A stretch of 64,000 bases of DNA from Acuticoccus sp051016205. GTDB taxonomy: Bacteria; Pseudomonadota; Alphaproteobacteria; Rhizobiales; Amorphaceae. Positions 16,097 through 24,375 of this stretch are shown here, piece after piece. The stretch spans positions 620,001 to 684,000 of the forward strand of contig CP136534.1 in assembly GCA_051016205.1 (NCBI GenBank). Direction: 5' to 3'. The position numbers and the translations under genes were made by a program. The notes beneath the pieces were generated by a model. It saw only the letters and a list, made by a program, of their open reading frames with translations, made no database searches and was not told the DNA's origin. Each line of letters begins with the position of its first letter. The first letter of the stretch is position 1.

Positions 16097-16351
16097 ATGA
16101 ACCACTTTCAATACATTGATGATCTTGTTGCCTGGCTTCAGCCCATGGACTACCAAGGCTTTTGGCATGCGGTGGCCCCGCACGATCTTCACCTTCCGTC
16201 CCGCAGGGACTGCGACAGGCAGATTGCGTGCGGCGAGGCAGCCGAGGACGTCATCCTGGGAGGCCTCAAGTACATCGCCCGCGCGGAACTCGCGGCCCGG
16301 TATGGCCTTGAATGGCGCCCGGCGACGCCTTGGCTGAAGGTTGTCACCTGA
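16097..16351 (+). CDS. Small hypothetical protein
   Basis: An 84-residue protein of balanced composition (begins MNHFQYIDDLVAWLQPMDYQGFW). It is the only plus-strand gene in the left arm. Supporting it are the dyad just upstream and an end three bases short of the convergent gene at 16354. A clear ribosome site is lacking and no family is recognised. A minus-strand open frame covers the same bases but has the skewed composition of a shadow. Confidence 0.5.
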   Translation: MNHFQYIDDLVAWLQPMDYQGFWHAVAPHDLHLPSRRDCDRQIACGEAAEDVILGGLKYIARAELAARYGLEWRPATPWLKVVT

Positions 16352-16353
16352 CC

Positions 16354-16614
16354 TCATGGGGCTGGCCGCGGCTTGAAGAACCGGATGACAGGACACTGGC
16401 CGTCGGCGGGGCGCACGGTGACGTCGCCGTAGGGCCCGGCATAGGAGCAGCGCGTGTAGTACCGGGGCACGAACGGATCGTAGGGGCGGCCGTTGTCCAG
16501 GTACGTGTACGACCACCGAAGGTGCGGCAGGCCGTAGGCGCTGTGGGCAAGCCATAGCGACACGGGGATCACGAGCCACAGGGCGTACGAGGGACGGATC
16601 AGCCAGGCCTTCAT
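16354..16614 (-). CDS. Small membrane-anchored protein next to the coupling protein
   Basis: An 86-residue protein with one N-terminal hydrophobic helix (SYALWLVIPVSLWLAHSAYG) and an exported or periplasmic tail containing two Cys residues that could form a disulfide. Its start overlaps the coupling-protein stop as ATGA (16611-16614), so the two are translationally coupled. Function unknown; a periplasmic transfer accessory is plausible. Confidence 0.68.
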   Translation of the reverse strand: MKAWLIRPSYALWLVIPVSLWLAHSAYGLPHLRWSYTYLDNGRPYDPFVPRYYTRCSYAGPYGDVTVRPADGQCPVIRFFKPRPAP

Positions 16615-18050
16615 CGGTCCGCCCCGCGGCCCGTCTCAAGTACGATTTTTGGATCAGGATTTAGCCGACGCCCTTCCAGCGGGTTGTCGGCAAGGTCGAA
16701 GCAGTACGGGGCGATCTCGTTCTGCCGCACCTTCTTTGCTCTGACGAAGCCCACATCCTTGATGTGGATGATCTGCTCGTCCGGCGGCAGGCTCATGAGT
16801 TCGTCGGGCGTCAACAGCCGTTCCTTGCCGGTCTGGTAGTTGATGCTGAACTCCTGCCGGTCGGAGTTGAAGCCCAGCGTCCTGCTGACGGTCTGCGCTT
16901 CGCCCATGGCGCGGCTCAGCCGTTCGGCTTCATCGAAGGAGGAGACGCCCAGCCATTGCTTGACCACCGCATTCTCCTCAATGGTCAGCGTCTCCTTCTC
17001 CCCATACTTGCGCTGCAACTCGCTGCGGGATTGGACGATCATGTGGCAGCGCCCGCCATAGCCGCGCATGGTGGTGAGCTTGGCCACCAGCGCTTTGAGC
17101 GGCGCGTTGGTGAACTCATCGAGGATGAAGTCCACGGGGCCGACGCCGCCAGCCAGCAGCGCCTCCATGAAGGATTGAAGGTGCAGGGCGTAGTATGTGC
17201 CGAGCCGCTCCATGTGCCGCTGGGGCCCAACGATGAAGACCACGTACTTCTGTCTCAGCAGATCGGCATGGGTGAGGTCGGGGTCCGAGCCCGCCCTGTG
17301 CAGGAACGAGCCTGAGGAGAAGGTTCGCAACGCTTTTACCGCTGCCCCACGATGCTGGGCAAAGTGCTCAGGGTTCTTGCTGCGCATGTCGAGGATGTGG
17401 CAGGCAAGGGCGGAGAGCTCGGCGTCGCCCTCCTCGGCCTCGATGGTGGCGGCATCGATCAGGCACTGGGGGTCGGCAATGAGCGACCACACGGCGCCGG
17501 GCGTGGTAAGATCGGGGCGGCGGACAAGCAGCGTGTTCTCAGCGAACTCGAGGATGGTGCGAGGCTCGTCACGCCAATAGGCGTTGCGGGCATCGTTGAG
17601 GGGCTCTTCGATGAGCGCCTGGTTGGCGTTCTCCGTGGCGAAGGGAAGCTCGCGCCCCCCATTGGCGTGGGCCGAGACAAGGCTCCCGAACGGATTGAGT
17701 GAGATCCGGTAGGGATTGTCCTCGCCCAGAACGCCCGCCTCGTCGATGATGCCGACATGGCGGCCATGGCGGGCGCACATGTCAGCGCACTGGGCGGCGA
17801 TCTCGCCGTCCTTACAGTCGTTGATCACCAGAGCGCGGTCATGGTCGGCAAGCATCGACATGATCCACGGGATTGCGCCCGTGGTGGTCTTGCCCGCCCC
17901 CGCTGCTGCGTACATCAGCGAGTGTGACGGCCGTTGTTCGAAGAGCGGGGTGCCGTCGCGCAGTTGACCAATGAGGCGACGCCCTGCTGGCGAAGACGAG
18001 ACGGTCGTCAGCCCCAAACGCTGGGACGTTTTGAGCAACCGTCCCATCAT
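16611..18050 (-). CDS. VirD4/TraG-type type IV coupling protein
   Basis: A 479-residue ATPase that would bring the relaxase-DNA complex to a conjugation channel. Walker A is AAGAGKTTTG near residue 50 and Walker B is VDFILDEFTN near residue 300; TMRGYGGRCHMIVQSRSEL is the typical TraG arginine-rich strand. The usual N-terminal pair of membrane helices is missing: the protein starts cytosolic and reaches Walker A within 50 residues. Two small membrane proteins encoded just upstream with ATGA overlaps may supply the anchor. No VirB-type genes are present in the window. Confidence 0.88.
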   Translation of the reverse strand: MMGRLLKTSQRLGLTTVSSSPAGRRLIGQLRDGTPLFEQRPSHSLMYAAAGAGKTTTGAIPWIMSMLADHDRALVINDCKDGEIAAQCADMCARHGRHVGIIDEAGVLGEDNPYRISLNPFGSLVSAHANGGRELPFATENANQALIEEPLNDARNAYWRDEPRTILEFAENTLLVRRPDLTTPGAVWSLIADPQCLIDAATIEAEEGDAELSALACHILDMRSKNPEHFAQHRGAAVKALRTFSSGSFLHRAGSDPDLTHADLLRQKYVVFIVGPQRHMERLGTYYALHLQSFMEALLAGGVGPVDFILDEFTNAPLKALVAKLTTMRGYGGRCHMIVQSRSELQRKYGEKETLTIEENAVVKQWLGVSSFDEAERLSRAMGEAQTVSRTLGFNSDRQEFSINYQTGKERLLTPDELMSLPPDEQIIHIKDVGFVRAKKVRQNEIAPYCFDLADNPLEGRRLNPDPKIVLETGRGADR

Positions 18051-18352
18051 CGGATCATCCCCGCCTTACGCAGAGAGTCAGGATCGGCCATGCGCGAGGC
18101 TTTTGGGCTGCCCCCCTGAGCGAGGTACTCGGCGGCAATCCTGTTGCGGCGGTGGGCCCGCACAATCTTCTTGAGGCCGGCGATCACCAGCAACAGCGCG
18201 GCGAGGGCCAACAGCGCCGACAGCATCTTGAGCCCGAACCAGCGCGGGTCATCGGGCCACAGGCCCACCGACAAGATGGCGAAGATGCTGGCCATCGCGA
18301 AGTCGCCGTTGATCGTCCAGACCGTGCCAAGATCGTTGGGGTGCTCAGTCAT
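18047..18352 (-). CDS. Small membrane protein, possible coupling-protein anchor
   Basis: A 101-residue protein with two hydrophobic helices (FAMASIFAILSVGL and MLSALLALAALLLVIAGL) followed by a basic cytosolic tail. ATGA overlaps tie it to the genes on both sides. Its position directly before a coupling protein lacking membrane helices suggests it could be the separated membrane part. That is inference; no family is recognised. Confidence 0.68.
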   Translation of the reverse strand: MTEHPNDLGTVWTINGDFAMASIFAILSVGLWPDDPRWFGLKMLSALLALAALLLVIAGLKKIVRAHRRNRIAAEYLAQGGSPKASRMADPDSLRKAGMIR

Positions 18353-18720
18353 AGGGCATGACCCCGCTCGCGGGAGAGGGCCGTGACGATCTGGTGACGA
18401 ACCTGGTTGAGGGCACCAAAGCTGCCCCAGATGACACCGCACAGCTCTGTGCCGCGTAGATCCCGCGACAGAAGCTTCAGCTGCCCGACGGTCCACCCCA
18501 CCACGAGGCTCACCGTGACGCCGACGGCGATGAACCCGAGCTCGGTGGGATAAAGGAGATCGCGGAACCCCATCGCGAAGCCCGAGAGCCCGATGGCGAA
18601 CAGCAGCGCCGAGGACAGGAACGGCCTGCGCACGCTGACCACGGACAGCTGGGAGAGCAGATAGCTGTCGCGGTGGGTGCTGACAGCCTCCTCGCCGACG
18701 ATGACTTTGCCAAAAATCAC
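18349..18720 (-). CDS. DUF6232-like small membrane protein
   Basis: A 123-residue protein. A short soluble start (KVIVGEEAVSTHRDSYLLSQLSVVSVRRP) resembles DUF6232 proteins, then two membrane helices and a cytosolic C-terminus. It overlaps the next gene as ATGA. The family has no firm role; here it belongs to the transfer-type operon. Confidence 0.65.
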   Translation of the reverse strand: MIFGKVIVGEEAVSTHRDSYLLSQLSVVSVRRPFLSSALLFAIGLSGFAMGFRDLLYPTELGFIAVGVTVSLVVGWTVGQLKLLSRDLRGTELCGVIWGSFGALNQVRHQIVTALSRERGHAL

Positions 18721-18724
18721 GATC

Positions 18725-19252
18725 TCAACCCTTCAGGCTGCAAGAGGGGGAGTGCAGCGCCGCCGCAAGCTCGGCTTCCAAGTTGCGGATCGGTGTTGGC
18801 GTGATCAGCCGCGCAGATCCTGCGTGGAGCGCCCACTGCAGCCGCCGGCCTTCACTTATGAGGTTTTCCGCGCAAGAGCAGCGCGAACCGCTCTTGGCGA
18901 TGGCTCGATCCATACGGCGACGTTCAAGCTCGGCTTTGCGCGCTTCAAGCTCTCGCACCATCTGCAGCGGCGGAAGGTTGTTGATCTTCTCGCCATGGAC
19001 ACGGCACAAGGCTGCGCCGCGATCGCCGAGCATACCGAAGAGGGTGTTGCATCCAACGTCCCCCAGCTGAAGATCAGGCGTTGCACTCTCTTCGATCTCC
19101 ACCGCGAGCGCCGTTTGGCAGTTGGTCTCCCAACCTGAGGATTGGATGGTGCGGGTGGCGACCACAGGCCCTGTGACGAAGGTCGCCACCAGGCAGTAGG
19201 CGATGATGGCGACGACAGGTCCACCTGCCGGCATGTTGCTGACGTCAATCAT
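18725..19252 (-). CDS. Hypothetical exported or membrane-anchored protein
   Basis: A 175-residue protein with one hydrophobic N-terminal segment (GGPVVAIIAYCLVATFVTGPVVA) and a charged body with six or so Cys residues (SRCSCAEN near the end), suggesting disulfides outside the cytoplasm. The start at 19252 overlaps the upstream gene by eight bases. No family recognised. Confidence 0.65.
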   Translation of the reverse strand: MIDVSNMPAGGPVVAIIAYCLVATFVTGPVVATRTIQSSGWETNCQTALAVEIEESATPDLQLGDVGCNTLFGMLGDRGAALCRVHGEKINNLPPLQMVRELEARKAELERRRMDRAIAKSGSRCSCAENLISEGRRLQWALHAGSARLITPTPIRNLEAELAAALHSPSCSLKG

Positions 19253-19811
19253 GGTCGTCTCCTGTGGGGTCGGAGGGGAAGGGCTTTTTGCTGAAGCGGC
19301 AGTGCTCACGGGCAAGGGCCGCGAGGCGGTCCGCATCGACGCCGAGGAGCTGCAGGGCGTCGTCGGCGATGGTCATGGTGTCGACGAAGACGCCAGGTAG
19401 CGTGCCTTCCTGGGTGCCAAGCTCGATCGCCTTGGCAACGGCGACGCTTTCGGGCGCGGTGATGTAGCACCAGCGTTCGGCGGGATTGTCCGCAACCACA
19501 TCCTGTGCCGACGCGAACTCCATGCCGGTGACAATCTTGAAGCCCGCCACCGGCGCGGTGGAGAAGGTCTTGATGCCGTCGAATCCCGCAAGCGCGTCCG
19601 TCACGGCGCGGGGGTCAGGCTGCCAATCCCCAAACATCGCCAGCCGAAAATGCTCGAACCGGTCGCGGGCGGCGTAAAAGTCGCTGTCCCACACGATGAT
19701 CCCAGCGGCCACCACCGCGACGGCTGCAGCCGTCGCGGCAAAGCCGGTCCATTTGGCAACGCGCACACCGGCACGCGCCATCGTCGCAGCGCGTGCCTCC
19801 CAGTCCTTCAT
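19245..19811 (-). CDS. Hypothetical membrane-anchored protein
   Basis: A 188-residue protein with one N-terminal membrane helix (GFAATAAAVAVVAAGIIVW) and a predicted periplasmic domain. It overlaps both neighbours (ATGA with the upstream gene), so it is part of the left-arm operon. No catalytic motif or family recognised. Confidence 0.68.
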   Translation of the reverse strand: MKDWEARAATMARAGVRVAKWTGFAATAAAVAVVAAGIIVWDSDFYAARDRFEHFRLAMFGDWQPDPRAVTDALAGFDGIKTFSTAPVAGFKIVTGMEFASAQDVVADNPAERWCYITAPESVAVAKAIELGTQEGTLPGVFVDTMTIADDALQLLGVDADRLAALAREHCRFSKKPFPSDPTGDDHD

Positions 19812-21043
19812 GACCGCCTCCGCCGGTTGCGGCGTGCGGATTGGTCATGGGCCGTGTCGCTGCGTTTCTGGGGCGGTCCCTGCCGCTCAGGATGGCGAGG
19901 CGGAAGGTCGATGAGCCCGGCAAAATCGTCCTGGCGCTCGCGCTTCGGGCGCGGGCCTTCCACCTGGTAGATTCGCCACCACAGCGTCAGGAACGTGTAG
20001 ATCCAAAGCGTGGTGGGGAACACGCACTCCAGCACGAACGCAATGGCGGCGACCGGCACGAAGTGGCCGATGTAGACCAGCGTGTCGGAGACCCCGGGCG
20101 GGGCCGGGAAGGCAAGCGGAGCGGCATCATCCCGCTCGATGGTTTTGAGGACGGCCTGCAGTGTGTCGGCGTGCTTCTTCAGGATGGCATTCAGGTTCCG
20201 TGTTGCCACCGGCCGGCCATCGACGGTGACACCGCCGGCCAATTCTCCGGCGTAGGCCTGCAGCAACGTCAGCGGGATGGCCTCGTCAAGTGCACTGACG
20301 GCCTGTGCGATCTCAGCGTCGACGCGCTGGAGCTCGGTCCGCTTGTCCCGATAAGCCATCCCGTCTTCGTCGAGGACGCTTTGGAAGCGGCCCACGAGAT
20401 CGTTCAGCCGCTGAAGCGCGGTGATGCGGGCTGCTTCGCCATCCTGAAGTGCCTCGCCGATCCCGGCCGCCTGTCCAGCAAGGTCTTCCAGGAACAGCGC
20501 GACGGGCCCGCGGCCGCCGGTACCGCGTTTGCTGACGCACGAGTTGCGCACTTCGCAGTCCGCGTAGCGCGTGAGGTCGGCGGCGATCATTTTGACCACC
20601 GGCTCCACCCGCCGCGCTTCCGTTGCCATCCGGTTCCGGTCGGCCACCCTGTGTGACAGCCGGTTGCCGTGCTGAACAAGCTGGAGCTGACCCACAGAGT
20701 GGATCGTCAGGCCGGCATAGGTGGAGGTGAACAGTCCCAGGCCGACGATGTTGATGGCGAACAGGCTCGCGACGCCAGCACTGGTGAAGCCGATGGCGGC
20801 AAGCCGGGCACCCTTCTCAATGGCGATCTTGTTGATGGAGAACGACACCACGCCTGCGCCCACGGCGAGGATCATCATCTTGAGGCGCGACCCTGTGCCG
20901 GTTTCCACCATCAAATTGTTGAGGGCGAGGGCCAGAAGAATTGAGGCACAGGTGGCGAGAAAGCCAACGACGACGCTCGTGAAGGAAGCACCGCCAGAAT
21001 CCTTCCTCAGCGACATGAGCGGCTCGTCACGCTCCACGCTCAT
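19808..21043 (-). CDS. Hypothetical multi-pass membrane protein with coiled-coil domain
   Basis: A 411-residue protein: about four hydrophobic helices in the first 130 residues, a long soluble and partly coiled-coil domain with two Cys (YADCEVRNSCVSK), then one or two more helices near 335-365 and a strongly basic tail. The arrangement recalls large inner-membrane transfer proteins, but no family is recognised. It overlaps genes on both sides by 4 bases. Confidence 0.7.
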   Translation of the reverse strand: MSVERDEPLMSLRKDSGGASFTSVVVGFLATCASILLALALNNLMVETGTGSRLKMMILAVGAGVVSFSINKIAIEKGARLAAIGFTSAGVASLFAINIVGLGLFTSTYAGLTIHSVGQLQLVQHGNRLSHRVADRNRMATEARRVEPVVKMIAADLTRYADCEVRNSCVSKRGTGGRGPVALFLEDLAGQAAGIGEALQDGEAARITALQRLNDLVGRFQSVLDEDGMAYRDKRTELQRVDAEIAQAVSALDEAIPLTLLQAYAGELAGGVTVDGRPVATRNLNAILKKHADTLQAVLKTIERDDAAPLAFPAPPGVSDTLVYIGHFVPVAAIAFVLECVFPTTLWIYTFLTLWWRIYQVEGPRPKRERQDDFAGLIDLPPRHPERQGPPQKRSDTAHDQSARRNRRRRS

Positions 21044-21282
21044 GACCTGGCCCCATAAGGGACGTCACCGCGTTGGATCTGGTCCAGGTCAGATGCTGTG
21101 GGGTAGGCTTGCGGCTGAGGCGTGGGAGTTTCGATCCAGTCCGGGAACCGGTCGTGCCGCAGGAGCCATGCGATGGGGCAGATGGGCTCGACGAAAGCGT
21201 CACCAGCGTCAGGCGGACGGTCCACGAGGACCGCTTGATGGAAAAGTGCGTCCAAGATGATCTCCCGCAAATGGCGTTGCAT
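21040..21282 (-). CDS. Hypothetical protein, first gene of the left-arm operon
   Basis: An 80-residue protein; the start at 21282 is the only ATG that avoids overlapping the divergent gene at 21418, though its ribosome site is weak. The stop overlaps the next gene's start. A hydrophobic patch (FVEPICPIAWLL) is present. No family recognised. Confidence 0.55.
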   Translation of the reverse strand: MQRHLREIILDALFHQAVLVDRPPDAGDAFVEPICPIAWLLRHDRFPDWIETPTPQPQAYPTASDLDQIQRGDVPYGARS

Positions 21283-21417
21283 GGGGCGATCCGGGCACTG
21301 AAAAAGAACGGCGCAAACCGGTCGCTCCCTGCCACATGGCGAGTGGGCGGCGGGCAATTCGAGGGGTGAAAAGCGGGTAAGCGGGCAGTCCGCGTCGCCA
21401 ACGCCGAGGGAGATGTG

Positions 21418-22218
21418 ATGAAGCGGAGATCCATCGACTGGCACAACACAGGCCACGCCGAGCGACAGATCCTGCACCAGCACTGCAAGGCGTTAAACCA
21501 AGCCGAGCACATGTCTTTCGACAGGCTCTTCGAACGCGCGTTCGGCCGCAACGCTGTCGGCAAGGATTATGTCCGGGGTTTTCGGCGCGGTGAGATCGGC
21601 GTTAAGAAGTCGATCCGAATCTATGAATTGCTACGGGCTGAGTACCCTGCCGTGGCCGACGCCGTTGAAGATGCGGTCGCCGCCTATTGGGCGCAGAAGC
21701 AATCCAAGGCAGAGCTCACATGGGAGGAGCTCTTGGTCCAGCATGCACGGTACGGAAACGTCGCGATCAAACCAGCTCCCGCCGAGCTCGACATCGTGCG
21801 CTTTCGTGATGACGGGCCCGTGGCCGAGTTCACACCACGCGTCGGCGAGTTCTTCTACTTTGAAATCGCATGTCGGATGGGCGGGCATCTCTGTGCGTTC
21901 CAAGGCTCGGAGGGGTCCTGGTATCCGGTGCCCCTCCGTCGTGACCGGATGACCGCAAAGGCGATCGAAGGCACCATGGCGCTGCCCACAGACAAGTCTG
22001 GCAAACGGATTGATCCTCTGTACGAAAACGACGATGGGCGACACAGCTTCGTGTTCGTAGCCGTCGAGGATGCCAAATTGCTCAATACCGTCGGGACGCT
22101 CAGAGCCGGGCGAATTGTACGAGACGGCCAACTCGATGAGTTTGCAACAGCACTTGCGAACGTCGACGACGACGCGTTTGCCGTCGATCGCGTCAATGTT
22201 CATGTGCGGCCCACGTGA
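21418..22218 (+). CDS. Hypothetical protein, possible DNA-binding N-terminus
   Basis: A 266-residue protein behind GAGGGAGAT. The N-terminal ~90 residues (FDRLFERAFGRNAVGKDYVRGFRRGEIGVKKSIRIYELLRAEYP) are basic and helical, compatible with DNA binding. The C-terminal half, starting near FTPRVGEFFYFEIACRMGG, looks like a beta-rich domain similar in style to DUF4384. It is divergent from the left-arm operon, so it could regulate it. Function is not established. Confidence 0.65.
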   Translation: MKRRSIDWHNTGHAERQILHQHCKALNQAEHMSFDRLFERAFGRNAVGKDYVRGFRRGEIGVKKSIRIYELLRAEYPAVADAVEDAVAAYWAQKQSKAELTWEELLVQHARYGNVAIKPAPAELDIVRFRDDGPVAEFTPRVGEFFYFEIACRMGGHLCAFQGSEGSWYPVPLRRDRMTAKAIEGTMALPTDKSGKRIDPLYENDDGRHSFVFVAVEDAKLLNTVGTLRAGRIVRDGQLDEFATALANVDDDAFAVDRVNVHVRPT

Positions 22219-22691
22219 GGCGGTAATCGACATCCAATCCGCTTTACCTGGCCACGCGAGTCTAGTAGGCAACTGATGCATGCTGCCACTCGACCCGTGG
22301 CAGGCCCACTGGGCTGAAAAGCAACAGGAAATGTGTCGGAGAAGCGCACCAGCCGGGCAGACGTCTGCGCGGCCGGGAATGAGAGTGGTCACAACCAATA
22401 CGTACACATGGCAGCATATAGCGCCTAGCCAACAGCACGAAATGCGCCTAGCCTAGATCACCTCAAGCGCGAAAACCGGGCAGGCCAATCAAGTACTATC
22501 CCGGTGTCCGGGCCGGGGCCATGAAAGCATGGCCGACAAGTCCATTAAGGCCTACCACCCCGCTCCGTCCGCAATCACCCACGTGACAAGGCGGATCTTG
22601 CGCCGTCGTGCAGATAGAACCCATTGTTGATCTGGTATGCACGTTGATCGGAAAAGGCGCGATCGCCGGCAGAAGATTTAGGGATGATGAT
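22219..22691. other. Gap at the left edge of the arsenic module
   Basis: No gene is convincing in these 473 bases. Two structures stand out: a 10-base direct repeat GCGCCTAGCC at 22431-22440 and 22444-22453, and a perfect 7-bp hairpin GGCCATG-AAAG-CATGGCC at 22517-22534. Composition changes from GC-rich to AT-richer here, marking the join between the transfer arm and the arsenic cargo. I could not match the hairpin to a known riboswitch. Confidence 0.5.
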
Positions 22692-23021
22692 TTGCAAACG
22701 CTTGTGGTCTATTTCGCTGCCGCGATCGCAGAGATCGTAGGTTGCTACGCGTTCTGGGCGTGGCTTCGGCTCAACGAGCCAATTTGGTGGATCCTCCCTG
22801 GCTTAGCCGCGTTAGCCTTGTTTGCGTACCTGCTAACTCTGATCGATAGCGCGGCCGCGGGCCGCGCCTACGCGGCATATGGCGGCATCTATATCGTAGG
22901 TTCGCTTCTTTGGCTTTGGCTTTTTGAAGGTGTCACGCCAGATGGCTGGGACGTCGTCGGCGCCAGTGTTTGCCTTTTTGGAGCCGCTGTCATCATCGCT
23001 GCGCCACGGGCACCGGGGTAG
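22692..23021 (+). CDS. ynfA: YnfA-family (UPF0060) inner-membrane protein
   Basis: A four-helix membrane protein of 109 residues if translation starts at TTG 22692, giving the standard family length and start (QTLVVYFAAAIAEIVGCYAFWAWLRL). An in-frame GTG at 22608 would add 28 non-homologous residues. AYAAYGGIYIVGSLLWLWLFEG is the diagnostic third-helix block. YnfA proteins resemble small multidrug transporters. It sits beside the arsenite-oxidase genes but convergent to moeA, and its role here is unknown. Confidence 0.85.
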   Translation: MQTLVVYFAAAIAEIVGCYAFWAWLRLNEPIWWILPGLAALALFAYLLTLIDSAAAGRAYAAYGGIYIVGSLLWLWLFEGVTPDGWDVVGASVCLFGAAVIIAAPRAPG

Positions 23022-23067
23022 GCTCCGTGCCGCGAATGCGGGGATGTACGCAATCCAGTCGCCGTTG

Positions 23068-24306
23068 CTAGAGCAACGACTGGAATGGAGCGAAGCTCAC
23101 GGCATCGTCATGCGCTATGCTCATCCGATCGGCTTCGATGAAGCCAAGACCCTCAGCGTCGCACAGCGGTCGCAAACGCGCGGAGCCCCCTTTGCCAAGG
23201 CGATCGATCATAGGACGACCGTTGTCATGGCCGATGATACGTCCCGGAAAAAACTCGGCCCGACCAGGTTTCCGGTAAAGATCGAAGGCGGCGCCTGCTG
23301 GCGCAAAAGCTGGGACTGTGGCGCGGCCGTCCAGAGCAGTTAGTATGGGTGGCGCAAACAGCGTGAGCGCAACGAGTGCTGCGAACGGATTGTCCGGAAG
23401 ACCAAGAACTGTTGTCCCGCATACCGTGCCCAAAGCCACCGGTTTCCCTGGCTTCATCTTTACGCCAGCGCAATGCCAACTTCCACCGCTCGATGCGACT
23501 GTGGAGCGAAGGAGATCCTTGTCTCCACTCGCCATTCCGCCGCTTGTCACGACAAGTTCGACGGTTCCGGCGAGGCGTAAGAGAGCCGCCATGAGAGCCT
23601 CCGGATCGTCTGTGAAGCGCTCCTTTACAACCAGCTTGCATCCGTGCGCCGCGAAAAACGCCGCCGCCATGGAAGAATTAGAATCGTAGACTTGGTAGGA
23701 TCTTCGGTTAGCACCTGGTATGGCAAGCTCCGACCCATTTGCGATTAGCGCTACTCTGGGCCTTTGTGCCACCTGCACATCTCCGACCCCCAGCGCCGCG
23801 AGGAGTGCGACATGGCGCGCATCAATCCGTACGCCTGACGCCATAACGAGCTCGTTCTGGTCAACATCTTCCCCACGCCGGCGAATGTTCGCGCCCTTGC
23901 GCACGTGGCCAGAAAGCACGATTGACTTGCTGCCACTTTCCACATGCTCCTGCATCACAACAGATGCGACGTTTTCGGGGACGGGGGCGCCGGAGAAGAT
24001 GCGGACCGCCCCTGAAGCATCGGGTGGTTGGTTAGCACCCGCTCTACCGTCACTCTTCACCGTGATCGCTGTCCCCAACCTGTCGATATGGTCGAGTGCC
24101 AGGGCGTAGCCATCGACCGCAGCATGATCGAATGGCGGAAGTTGCATCGGGGCACGTACGTCCTCGGTAAGCGTTCGACCGACGGCGTCGTCTATTTTCA
24201 CCATCTCCCACCCGCACCGCCCGCCAACTCTTCGCGCCACGAAATCAGGTATATCTTCAACACTAAGGCGAAGCGTTGCGTTCGTCTCGTAGACGAATGT
24301 TGTCAT
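23068..24306 (-). CDS. moeA: Molybdopterin molybdenumtransferase MoeA
   Basis: A 412-residue MoeA, which inserts molybdate into adenylylated molybdopterin. Conserved stretches: PPFDHAAVDGYAL near 55-70, the GAPVPENVASVVMQEH block, VVTSGGMASGDKDLL (MoCF-like fold) and KMKPGKPVALG with GLPDNPFAALV. It follows aioA by 69 bases on the same strand, the arrangement known for arsenite-oxidase operons, where a dedicated MoeA supplies cofactor to AioA. The composition is less GC-rich than chromosomal genes in the window. Confidence 0.93.
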   Translation of the reverse strand: MTTFVYETNATLRLSVEDIPDFVARRVGGRCGWEMVKIDDAVGRTLTEDVRAPMQLPPFDHAAVDGYALALDHIDRLGTAITVKSDGRAGANQPPDASGAVRIFSGAPVPENVASVVMQEHVESGSKSIVLSGHVRKGANIRRRGEDVDQNELVMASGVRIDARHVALLAALGVGDVQVAQRPRVALIANGSELAIPGANRRSYQVYDSNSSMAAAFFAAHGCKLVVKERFTDDPEALMAALLRLAGTVELVVTSGGMASGDKDLLRSTVASSGGSWHCAGVKMKPGKPVALGTVCGTTVLGLPDNPFAALVALTLFAPPILTALDGRATVPAFAPAGAAFDLYRKPGRAEFFPGRIIGHDNGRPMIDRLGKGGSARLRPLCDAEGLGFIEADRMSIAHDDAVSFAPFQSLL

Positions 24307-24342
24307 TATCTTGCCAGGCTCCGCTTTTTATAAAGAGCAGAA

Positions 24343-24365
24343 AGGCGCGTTCTTTTCGCGCGCCT
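24343..24365 (-). terminator. Hairpin between aioA and moeA
   Basis: AGGCGCG (24343-24349) pairs perfectly with CGCGCCT (24359-24365); on the minus strand it is followed by TTCTGCTCTTTAT, a weak U-rich tail. It probably lowers read-through from aioBA into moeA instead of ending all transcription. Confidence 0.5.
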
Positions 24366-24375
24366 CTCTCGGAGC

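Noticed and set aside
16049..16639. 196-codon minus-strand frame spanning the small plus-strand gene
   Set aside because: Skewed Arg/Pro/Ala composition typical of an antisense shadow; the genes at 16097 and 16354 fit better.
22500..22600. Riboswitch before ynfA
   Set aside because: The hairpin does not match the guanidine, glycine or other riboswitch consensus patterns I can recall.
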